Of a stretch of DNA of 64,000 nucleotides, positions 38,028 through 46,486 are shown in pieces. Source of the DNA: Atopobium sp. oral taxon 416. GTDB lineage: Bacteria > Actinomycetota > Coriobacteriia > Coriobacteriales > Atopobiaceae. Position numbers and translations under genes: made by a program. How positions within the stretch are numbered: position 1 is the first letter of the stretch; each line of letters starts with the position of its first letter. The stretch lies in assembly GCF_018128285.1 (NCBI RefSeq), contig NZ_CP072380.1, positions 1,984,001 through 2,048,000 of the forward strand, written 5' to 3'. The notes beneath the pieces were generated by a model. It did no database searches. It was not told the origin of the DNA and worked only from the letters and a program-made list of their open reading frames with translations.

Positions 38028-38612
38028 CTAGATGAGCAGGTCTTTTAGAGCACGCTTGGGTACGTGGTGCGTCTCGTTCTCATCGCGCCAATATTTCCAG
38101 TCGTGCTCTTCGTCAACATCTTCCAGCTGCACGTTCTCCTTTGCGTAGCCGAGCGCCAGCACCAACGAGATAGCACAGCCTGAGTCTTGAAGCCCAACTT
38201 CTTTGATTAAGTCTTTATCGAAGTTCTGCATGATGCAACCACCGAGGCCTTGGACCTGGGCCGCTAAACGTATCGTCTGAGCAGCGATACCAACATCATA
38301 GCAACGGGTACGGTTGGTAAGCCCGTCACTTGGGACCAAGATCAGAATATAAGCTGTTGGGCGCTCCCCTTCTTTAGGGCCGTCCCAGTCTTTATAGAGT
38401 GCGGCCCATCCGAGATGGGAGAAAACTTTGACGCAGTCCTCTTTTCCGAATACCTCATGGAATCTCAAGAGCTGGGTATTGTTGCCAGTGGGCGCAAAGC
38501 GAGCGCAGTCAACGATGCGGTCCAGATCCGCTTTCCCAACCGGACTGCCTTCATAGAATCTGCGATAGGTGCGGCTGGTCTTGACCAGCTTCATAAAATC
38601 TTCGTACTCCAT
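38028..38612 (-). CDS. Nitroreductase-family flavoprotein
   Basis: The product is a 194-residue FMN-dependent oxidoreductase. The FMN phosphate site is seen at TSRTYRRFY near residue 12. The typical CARFAPTGNNTQLLRF lies near 36-51 and the C-terminal GIAAQTIRLAAQVQGLGGCI near 128. The natural substrate is not evident. I chose ATG at 38612 because AGAGGAAC precedes it at proper distance. The frame is open far upstream because the broken aminotransferase gene runs into it without a stop, an unusual read-through arrangement. A terminator follows. Confidence 0.88.
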   Translation of the reverse strand: MEYEDFMKLVKTSRTYRRFYEGSPVGKADLDRIVDCARFAPTGNNTQLLRFHEVFGKEDCVKVFSHLGWAALYKDWDGPKEGERPTAYILILVPSDGLTNRTRCYDVGIAAQTIRLAAQVQGLGGCIMQNFDKDLIKEVGLQDSGCAISLVLALGYAKENVQLEDVDEEHDWKYWRDENETHHVPKRALKDLLI

Positions 38613-39313
38613 AGCCGTTCCTCTCACTTTAAGGTCCACCTCTACAATCGCGTGCAGCACCTCTTTAATCTTCTCCAAAAGCAGCACCAAAGCAAAGCGG
38701 ACATAGCCTTCACCGTGCGAGCCAAAACTCGAGTATGGGGTCACGATCACGCCAGTCTTCTCCATGAGATCCATCGTGAACCTCACTGAGTCAGTGTAGC
38801 CCTCGGGCAGTTTTGCCCACACAAGCAGTGTACCGTGACAGTTGGGTCTCTCCCAGCCGAAATCGGCCAACCCATCGCACAGGACGTCCGGCACTCTTTG
38901 TCGGCCAGCCTCTGACACTCTATGCCGTCGAGGGGCCTTCCAGACAGACGACTGCAACCTTCTGCTCAACTAAGAACTTACCGAAGTCCACCTGGCTTCT
39001 GATCTTATAGGTAGCCTGGACAATATCTTCTCTACTCACCAGGAAACTCAGACGTACACCGGTCACGTCGAAGAACTTGGAGGGTGAGAGGGACTCAACG
39101 CCTACATCCATAGCGCCTGGATAGCTGGAGAAAGAACCACTCTTACCCTCAAAGACCACATCTGCATAGGCGTTGTCGTGGATGATTACGATATCGTGCT
39201 TCTTTGCGAAGGTGATGATCGCCTCGTAGACCCCATGCGTTCCCACAGAACTCACCAGGTTTGCCAGGGATACAATCATGTACTTGGTTTTGTCTGCCAC
39301 CTCATCGCGAATA
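38613..39313 (-). pseudogene. DapL-like aminotransferase, 5'-truncated and frameshifted
   Basis: The minus strand reads KYMIVSLANLVSSVGTHGVY, IVIIHDNAYADVVFEGKSGS, then SLSPSKFFDVTGVRLSFLV, the fold-type I region holding the Asp-Asn-Ala-Tyr and Ser-x-Ser-Lys PLP residues of LL-diaminopimelate-type aminotransferases. A frameshift lies near 38930, after which HGTLLVWAKLPEGYTDSVRF and GEGYVRFALVLLLEKIKEVL give the C-terminus. It then continues in frame into the nitroreductase gene. The 5' part is missing: IS5 copy 2 abuts it at 39314, and the other side of the IS does not resume the gene, so a deletion accompanied the insertion or followed it. Confidence 0.8.
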
Positions 39314-40664
39314 CTAGGGAAACGATGATTAATTCGCCTCGATGAGGTCGGCGGGGCCGCACGCTGTATGACATCGGCTTAAAATGTCTCGAACCACGCA
39401 GTGCCCATACCCACATAGATGCCTATCTGTCTTCTGGATATGGTATAGCTACATCCACGTATTCCTGCATATCCAAAAGGAAGATATGGGCAGCCAGATG
39501 AGCTTTTAGGACCTTAAATCCTAAGGTCTAAGGAAGAAGAACCGGCGAGAGGCATTCCTGGAGCAAATGGATGCAATCGTTGTGTGGGATAGCTGGATTG
39601 CACTGGTAGATACCAGCTACCACTGACAGGCTCTTGTCAGGCATGTGCGCACTGCAAAGACAAAGCTTTAGGATGTATCCTGCTTTAGGTTATGTTTGCT
39701 CTCTTAAGACGAGGGAACTTAAGGATGCTATCCTGGATTGCTACTCCTGGCAGCGCTTCTGTGCACGTAGACCTCATGCAGGCGCAGGTACCAGATGCAA
39801 CGACAAGCGCGAAGATACGCCATAGCCTTAAAGCAAGAGGAGTTCGGCAAGGCTTGTGCTTTGCGCCTGGACTTAGAACTTAAGAAGGCAGGGATCACGG
39901 CGCAAGGCGGCTCCATGGTGGATGTGACCTTCACCTGGGCCTTAAAGCTCCACGAAGGACAAAGACCATGCGCGCGACCCTTAAAGCGCACCAGTCCAAG
40001 AAAGGGGGAGCCTGGCGTATCTGATACAAGGCGCATATCGGCGTGGATGCCGCAGGTGGCCTTGTGCATGGTGTGGAGACGATCGCCTAGAATGTATCCG
40101 ACATATCCTGTGGCACACACACTCGTAAGGAAAGATGATAGGTTTTTCTGCGCAGACTTTAGGCTATATAGGTATAGCGAAGCGCCCTTAAGGACGCATA
40201 AAGACCCACACCTCTCATCTATGCGCTAAAGTGTCGCTAAGAAAGCCTTCGACTAGAGAGGGCCTTGCCTGTGCACTCTTTACCGAGAAGGACATCGAGT
40301 CCAGGAAGGCATGCGTTCGCTCAAAGGCAGAAGCACCCTTCCTTATCGTGGCGCGCCGCTTCGACCCCTTAAGGAAGCGCTACAGGGGATAGAGAAGACC
40401 TCCTGTATGCTCGAGTCTGCCTCGCCCGTACAAACCTTACCCATGTGCATCTTTTGCCGGCAGGCTGCACCTCCCGGCTCCCAGCGTCGCTTGATCCATC
40501 TTGGAGCCTTATTGCGGTGCATGGGGCAGGACAGATGTAAGGATGGCGGCTCCTGCACGTGCTGGATGAGCATCCTTCCCTGCCTTTCTCGCATACCGGC
40601 CGCGAAAAGTCGTGTGGTCGGCCCCCTCTAACACGTTATGGGGCATTAATCATCGTTTCCCTAG
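39314..40664 (+). mobile_element. IS5-family element, copy 2 (decayed)
   Basis: The ends are identical to those of copy 1 and it is flanked by CTAG (39314-39317, 40661-40664); the core is 1343 bp. The transposase reads in pieces with the same order as copy 1 but different frameshifts (for example ILDCYSWQRFC near 39735, LELKKAGITAQGGSMVDVTF near 39870 and ..RSKAEAPFLIV near 40320). It sits inside the aminotransferase pseudogene. Confidence 0.9.
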
Positions 40665-41148
40665 ACTGCTAGATTTTAAAATTGTGCTGCATTGTAGGAG
40701 AGGTGGCGTCCCAATCCGTTCGCTTCAGGGATATGTTCACGCAAGCATAGCGCACGCAAAATAAAAGGATACGATACCTACCTTGGCCAACACACACGTG
40801 CTGGATTTTAATCAGAAGATCGTGTGAAATTTGGCAAATGGATGTCAAATACTCTTAAATATATTTGGTCGTGTCGAACAGTTTTCAACGCCTTTCTGAC
40901 CCCCGCCGATACCTGTGCGGATGTGTGTCATCAACAAATAATCAACAAGCTTTCAACAATATATTGTTGTCGTTCATGGAACTGAACACTAGCGGTAGTA
41001 TATGAGTTGTGGCATACTAATCAGTAGAGCATGAGGGTGCACACTAGAAATAAGCAAAACAGAGCTCAAACAGAACTACAACCCCCTTGTGTTCAACGAT
41101 ACAGAGAGCTGTTAAGACACGCAGTGTGTGCCTATATGGGAGGGGATC
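40665..41148. other. AT-rich upstream region of nrdD
   Basis: This 484-bp stretch has no recognised gene. It is clearly more AT-rich than its neighbours, contains a repeated TCAACAA motif (40930-40957) and two candidate NrdR boxes, and so is the likely promoter region of the anaerobic ribonucleotide reductase genes. Confidence 0.5.
40954..41001 (+). promoter_or_regulatory. Pair of NrdR-type boxes
   Basis: A perfect 16-bp palindrome CAACAATATATTGTTG (40954-40969) and a second, weaker copy ACACTAGCGGTAGTAT (40986-41001) have centres 32 bp apart, three helical turns. NrdR boxes are known to occur as such phased pairs upstream of ribonucleotide reductase genes. The regulator gene itself is not in the window. 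Confidence 0.6.
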
Positions 41149-43371
41149 ATGAAGATAATCAAGCGTAATGGCTCAGAAGTCGAATTCGATATCACTAAGA
41201 TCGAGAACGCAATCAAGGGAGCCAACAGAGAGGTGAAAGACGAGCAGCGCCTCACGGAGCGCGAGATCGTCTTTGCCGCTGAGAACGTCACTGACCGTTG
41301 CAAGCAGGCAGGACATACCGTCTGCGTCGAAGAGGTCCAGGACATGGTTGAGGACGAGATCATGGCACTGGACCGCTATGAGGTAGCCCGCAAGTACATC
41401 ATCTATCGCTACGTGCAGTCTCTGAAGCGCCAGAAGAACACGACGGATGACAAGATCTTGTCCCTCATCGAGTGCAACAATGAGGAAGTCAAGCAGGAGA
41501 ACTCCAACAAGAACCCGCAGGTCGTCTCCGTACAGCGTGACTACATGGCCGGTGAAGTCTCCCGTGACCTGACCCGCAGAATGCTCCTCCCAAAAGATGT
41601 TGTTGAGGCAGACCGCCAAGGCATCATCCACTTCCACGACGCTGACTACTATGCGCAGCATATGCACAACTGCGACCTGGTTAACCTCGACGATATGCTA
41701 CAGAACGGTACCGTTATCTCTGGCACCCTGATCGAAAAGCCGCACTCCTTCTCTACCGCCTGCAACATTGCAACCCAAATCATCGCACAGGTTGCCTCCT
41801 GCCAATATGGTGGCCAGTCAATCTCGCTGTACCACCTCTCCAAGTTTGTCGACGTCTCCAGAAAGAAGATCCGCCGTCAGGTCGCAGCAGAGCTTGATGC
41901 AATCGATGCGTGTCCTTCCCAGGAGAAGATCGATGAGCTCGTCGAGAGACGCCTGAAGCAGGAGATCGCCCGCGGCATCCAGACCATCCAGTATCAGGTT
42001 GTCACGTTGATGACCACCAACGGCCAGGCTCCGTTCATCACCGTCTTCATGTACCTCAACGAGGCCCAAAACGAGCAGCAAAAGCACGACCTCGCGATGT
42101 GCATCGAAGAGATGCTGCGCCAGCGCTACCAGGGCGTGAAAAACGAGAAGGGTGTATGGATCACGCCGGCCTTCCCGAAGCTCATCTATGTGCTCGAGGA
42201 CGACAACATCCATCCGGAAGACCCTTACTTCTATCTCACGAAGCTTGCTGCTAAGTGTACCGCAAAGCGTATGGTCCCTGACTACATCTCCGAGAAGAAG
42301 ATGCGTGAGTACAAGCTCTCCAAGGGCGAGACCGTAGGCCACGGCGACGTGTACACCTGCATGGGCTGCCGTTCCTTCCTGACCCCGGACAAGACCGGCA
42401 ACGGCTACAACAATATCGCCAAGGCTAAGAACTACGAGCCGGGCAAGCCGAAATACTATGGCCGCTTCAACCAGGGCGTTGTGACGATCAACCTGCCAGA
42501 TGTCGCACTTTCAGCCCACGGTGATATGGATCAGTTCTGGAAGATCTTCGACGAGCGTCTGGAGCTTTGCCACAAGGCACTGCGCTGCAGACACGACCGT
42601 CTGGTCGGCACCACTTCTGATACTGCCCCGATCCTTTGGCAGTATGGTGCCCTGGCCCGCCTCGACAAGGGCGAGAAGATCGACAAGCTGCTCTACGGCG
42701 GATACTCCACGCTAAGTCTCGGCTACGCCGGCCTCTATGAGTGCGTCAAGGCCATGACCGGCCACAGCCACACCGACAAAGGGGCAACCCCGTTCGCCCT
42801 CTCTGTGATGCAGTATATGAACGACAAGTGCACCCAGTGGAAGCAAGCCGAAAACATCGACTACTCCCTCTATGGCACCCCGCTTGAGTCCACGACCTAC
42901 ACCTTCGCGAAGGCTCTGCAGCGCCGCTTCGGTATCATCAAAGGCATCACCGACAAGAACTACATCACCAACTCCTATCACGTCCACGTGACCGAGAAGA
43001 TCGATGCATTCACCAAGCTCAAGTTCGAAAGCCAGTTCCAGCGCCTCTCCCCTGGTGGAGCTATCAGCTACGTCGAGGTCCCAAACATGCAGGACAACCT
43101 CGAGGCAGTCGTCCGCGTCATCCAGTTCATCTACGACAACATCATGTACGCAGAGCTGAACACGAAAAGCGACTACTGCCAGGTGTGCGGCTACGACGGT
43201 GAGATCAAGATCGTCGAAGACGATGGCAAGCTCGTCTGGGAGTGCCCGAACTGCGGCAACCGTGACCAGGACAAGATGAATGTGGCGCGCCGCACCTGCG
43301 GCTACATCGGCACCCAGTTCTGGAACCAGGGCCGCACGCAGGAGATCAAGGATCGCGTACTGCATCTGTAA
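41149..43371 (+). CDS. nrdD: Anaerobic ribonucleoside-triphosphate reductase (class III)
   Basis: This 740-residue glycyl-radical enzyme makes deoxyribonucleotides without oxygen. Residues 1-95 are an ATP-cone (IIKRNGSEVEFDITKIENAI, then VEDEIMALDRYEVARKYIIY) that senses ATP/dATP. The catalytic barrel includes HIHFHDADYYAQHMHNCDLV-like sequence near residue 165 and TCMGCRSFL near 403. The C-terminus has the four-Cys zinc site (YCQVCGYDG and WECPNCGNRD, near 678-703) and the glycyl-radical loop RRTCGYIGTQFWNQGR with Gly near 718. The frame opens at 41128, but ATG at 41149 has GGGAGGGG in place. Candidate NrdR boxes lie upstream; nrdG follows. Confidence 0.97.
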   Translation: MKIIKRNGSEVEFDITKIENAIKGANREVKDEQRLTEREIVFAAENVTDRCKQAGHTVCVEEVQDMVEDEIMALDRYEVARKYIIYRYVQSLKRQKNTTDDKILSLIECNNEEVKQENSNKNPQVVSVQRDYMAGEVSRDLTRRMLLPKDVVEADRQGIIHFHDADYYAQHMHNCDLVNLDDMLQNGTVISGTLIEKPHSFSTACNIATQIIAQVASCQYGGQSISLYHLSKFVDVSRKKIRRQVAAELDAIDACPSQEKIDELVERRLKQEIARGIQTIQYQVVTLMTTNGQAPFITVFMYLNEAQNEQQKHDLAMCIEEMLRQRYQGVKNEKGVWITPAFPKLIYVLEDDNIHPEDPYFYLTKLAAKCTAKRMVPDYISEKKMREYKLSKGETVGHGDVYTCMGCRSFLTPDKTGNGYNNIAKAKNYEPGKPKYYGRFNQGVVTINLPDVALSAHGDMDQFWKIFDERLELCHKALRCRHDRLVGTTSDTAPILWQYGALARLDKGEKIDKLLYGGYSTLSLGYAGLYECVKAMTGHSHTDKGATPFALSVMQYMNDKCTQWKQAENIDYSLYGTPLESTTYTFAKALQRRFGIIKGITDKNYITNSYHVHVTEKIDAFTKLKFESQFQRLSPGGAISYVEVPNMQDNLEAVVRVIQFIYDNIMYAELNTKSDYCQVCGYDGEIKIVEDDGKLVWECPNCGNRDQDKMNVARRTCGYIGTQFWNQGRTQEIKDRVLHL

Positions 43372-43509
43372 GGCATCGCTTCATACCTGATGCGGGGATA
43401 GACCGGGAGGCCTGTCCCCGCTCTTCTTGTACTCTGCCGCGCTCGCATGTTCCTGTCGGCAGAGCCTGCTAGGGTAAGACAAGAGAGAGTGCAGGGGAGA
43501 GGCTGGTGG

Positions 43510-44081
43510 ATGAACTACTCCGAGATCAAATACTGCGACAGTGCGAACAGTACCGGCGTGAGGACGACGCTCTTCGTTTCCGGCTGCAAGAGGCACTGCC
43601 CGTTCTGCTTCAACGAAGTGGCCTGGAAATTCTCTGCCAGCAAGCCTTTCACGAAAGACATCGAGGACACCACCATCGAGAGCATAGAGCCCTTCTATGT
43701 GGACGGCCTCTCGACGCTCGGCGATGAGCCGATGGAGCCCGAGAACCAGCGTAGCCTTGTGGACTTCCCCGAACACGTGAAGAAGATCTACCCGGAGAAG
43801 CCGATCTGGCTCTACTCCGATTTCACGTATGAGGAGCTTGCCGGTACAGAGCCCGTGCATGTCCCCTATACGGGGTCTCCCCGCTGCGAGATCACGGACC
43901 GCATCCTCCAGACCCTTTCCATCCTTGTGGAGGGCCCCTTTTCGTCCAGGACCTCAAGGGCATCTCGCTTCGTCTCCGCAGCTCCTCGGACCAGCGCCTC
44001 CTCGATATACCGAAGACGCTTGCGGCCAGTGTGCCCACGATCTGGCACAATGACCCGATCTTCGAGACCCATTCGATGTAG
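43510..44081 (+). pseudogene. nrdG: Anaerobic RNR-activating protein, single frameshift
   Basis: NrdG is the radical-SAM enzyme that installs the glycyl radical in NrdD. The start has the Cx3Cx2C cluster motif (SGCKRHCPFCFN, near residues 25-36), GDEPMEPENQ near residue 80 and IWLYSDFTYEEL near 100. At 43938-43950 the sequence EGP is followed by a run CCCCTTTT where the frame is lost. The shifted frame then gives the expected C-terminus VQDLKGISLRLRSSSDQRLL and ends at 44081. Two extra T bases, or one missing T, would explain it; a sequencing error in a homopolymer is also possible. ATG at 43510 with GGAGAGG upstream. Confidence 0.85.
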
Positions 44082-44131
44082 AGCAGAACACAGAGTGCAT
44101 GCCAAGAGGGTGCCTTCAGGTGCCCTCTTCC

Positions 44132-44971
44132 TTACCGAGCCACTGCCCTTCCCTGAAGCTTTGGGTTCGAAAGATAGATCTCATGGAGGCCTCTGAGCGT
44201 GAGCGTCGCATCCGCTGTCACCTCATGCCTGAGAAGAGCTGTAAGCTCTCGGGCCTGGCTTCCCGTGACTGCGACAAGAGCTTCGCCTCCAAGCTCATCG
44301 AAGACGCAGTCAATGAGACCATCGACCTTCGCAAGCTCCCCCAGCACAAGGCCCGAGCACATCGCCTCAACTGTCGAGGTGCCGATAGCATGCACTGGCA
44401 CCGAGAGCTCGATTTCGGGCAGCCGTGCAGCAGACTCGCTCAGCGCCTTCGCGCCGAGCGAAAGTCCGGGTGCTATGATGCCGCCACGAAACGAACCATC
44501 TGCCCCCACTGCCTCGATGTTCAGAGTCGTCCCGAAGTCGACAGCGACCGCAGGCGCCCCGTAGCGCGCACGCACTGCCACCGCATCGGCAAGCCGGTCG
44601 GGGCCAATCTCTGCCGGATCCTTGTAGGCAAGGCGCATGCCGCTTTTGAGCCCCGGCCCCACGACAAGGGGACGCAGGCCTGAGGTAACGCCCAAGCCCT
44701 CGCGCCAGGCTTCCGTAAGGCACGGCACAACACAGGAGAGGATGGAACCGAAGGAAGCAGGTGCTGCAGTCCCTGCGTCTTCTGCCATGAGCTGCAGAAC
44801 TTCCCTGACAGAGAGCCTGACCTCATCTGCCGTGAGATGCTTTTTCGTCGTGAGCGCGAAGGTGGCAAGAGGTTCTGCATTTGGACCGGTTTCAGGCGCA
44901 AAGAGACCAAACGTCGTCTCGGTATTGCCGATATCGGCGGTAAGGACAAAGAGACTACTGTTCTCGGGCAT
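44132..44971 (-). CDS. coaX: Type III pantothenate kinase
   Basis: The enzyme phosphorylates pantothenate in the first step of coenzyme A synthesis. The 279-residue protein has the three family motifs: ADIGNTETTFGLF (phosphate 1) near residue 12, IGPDRLADAVA near 122 and VAVDFGTTLNIEAV near 142, followed by GGIIAPGLSLGAKALSESAA and GTSTVEAMCSGLVLGE. Length and order are normal. It is convergent with nrdG, the two stop codons being 50 bases apart, and stands alone. Confidence 0.95.
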   Translation of the reverse strand: MPENSSLFVLTADIGNTETTFGLFAPETGPNAEPLATFALTTKKHLTADEVRLSVREVLQLMAEDAGTAAPASFGSILSCVVPCLTEAWREGLGVTSGLRPLVVGPGLKSGMRLAYKDPAEIGPDRLADAVAVRARYGAPAVAVDFGTTLNIEAVGADGSFRGGIIAPGLSLGAKALSESAARLPEIELSVPVHAIGTSTVEAMCSGLVLGELAKVDGLIDCVFDELGGEALVAVTGSQARELTALLRHEVTADATLTLRGLHEIYLSNPKLQGRAVAR

Positions 44972-45189
44972 AACACGCTCCTATCTTCTAGTTGTTGCAT
45001 CTTGAGGCCGAATACCGAATGCTTCAGGGTGCAATGCAGATTCTGGCGGGCAGAGTTGCCGACATGGCATATGAAAGCTATACATCTCGCGAAGGAGTCA
45101 GGCAGCCTGCCACAGCTAGGGGAAGCCGCAGATTAGCTGGATGAGGGCGCCGAAGTGGGGCACCTTGGATCTCTTCCAGGAGCCTGCGG

Positions 45190-46225
45190 CCCCGAGTGAG
45201 TATGGAAGTGAGCCTGCCAGCGTCTGCAAGGAGAGGCAAGATGGTGTATGCAGGTATGCACATCGCGAAGACGAACCACGTGATCGGGGCAGCAGACGAT
45301 GTCGGCAGCCAGATCGGCAGGCCGCTGCCGGATTCGAGCGGGCCTTACATGGTTGGAGTCTGTGGACGAAAGCCTAGACGATGTGTTCGTGGGCATAAAG
45401 GCGAGCGGGCACTGCTGGAGGGCCTGCTTCTCCAGGCTCGTGTCGGCAATCTACAGGCTCTGTGTCATCAGCCCCCATGCAGGTGCATGCCATGTGCAGA
45501 TTCGATGGCGCAGGCGGCTCAAGGCAGAAAGGATAGACAGCATCCTTATAGCCAACACACTGCACCAGGACAACTTCGAGCAAGATGCAGCTCGCCACGC
45601 TGAAGGCCCAGGCCATCTGCGTACTGGGCTCCTGCTTCCCGAAATATGCAGGGTGCCTCACCAACATGTTCGGGCCCGCCTCGCTGAAACTGCTCCGGGA
45701 AGGCTAAAGGGGCAGGCTCGGCGAGGCGAACTCCTCTGTCGGCATCAGGCTCAACGAGTCTGGCACATCCGTTCCAGATGAGGTGCATGGTCTTGCAGAT
45801 AGAGTTCCTGAAATCCACCATAGAGGTGGTCGAGGGAACAGATCTTCGGGCTGCTCGCGAGGGTCGAGCCCACTATAGCCGCGATACCCCACGCAGGCAG
45901 CGTGACCGGCGCCGAAATCGGCAAGGCGAAGCGGTTCGGCAGCGCCGCGCCGATCGTCAGATACGCCGGCCTCCATTCAGGCGTGGGTGAGTCGGATAAG
46001 TTCGCGGCTGTCCATCACGAAGCACGGCTCCCTATACCTCAGGTGGGCACTGTGGCTCGCCGTGAGCCGGGTCTGGCAATACGACCCGATGCTTTGGGGC
46101 TTCTAGCGCAAGAAGCGGGCGCAGGGCAAGCCGCACAGGATCGCTGTGACCTGTAAGCTTTGCTACATCGTGTATGCGCTCATGCGCGACGGGAAGCCCT
46201 TCGATCCAGACAGATGGTGTGGTGC
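45190..46225 (+). pseudogene. IS110-family transposase remnant C
   Basis: From 45241 the plus strand reads MVYAGMHIAKTNHVIGAADD, the IS110 N-terminus (one Asp changed to His in the G-I-D motif). After frameshifts SLDDVFVGIKASGHCWRACF and LKAERIDSILIANTL follow near 45370-45560, then PHAGSVTGAEIGKAKRFGSA near 45890 and CKLCYIVYALMRDGKPFDPD near 46150 at the C-terminus. At least five frame changes occur. The bases 45006-45190 hold nothing recognised. Confidence 0.75.
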
Positions 46226-46486
46226 TCTCCCCCTGTGCTGCATCCAGAAGCATTCGGTATTCGGCTATCAAGGTCCCTTGGCGGCCCCGGCAGCCATACC
46301 GCAAGCCTCCGTCGAAAGATCGGTACAGAAGGCTCAGTTTGGTCTTGACCTCATATAGCTGGTCTACTTCTGAAGATATTTTCGGCGCAGTCCCCACAAC
46401 GGGACCTTGCTTGTATACTATAGTCGTTCTGCCAGCGTAACCCGACTCTCCGCTGAGGGAGAGCGGATATACCTCAAGGAGCGTAC
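46226..46486. other. Leader region of the OPT transporter gene
   Basis: No gene recognised. A -10-like TATACT lies at 46414-46419 without a convincing -35, and a short stem CTCTCC/GGGAGAG lies between 46445 and 46464, just upstream of the ribosome binding site AAGGAGCG. The assignment as promoter is tentative. Confidence 0.3.

Noticed and set aside
43930-43955. Programmed -1 frameshift site in nrdG
   Set aside because: The run CCCCTTTT does not form a standard X-XXY-YYZ heptamer in the zero frame, and an indel or error is simpler; kept only as a possibility in the finding.
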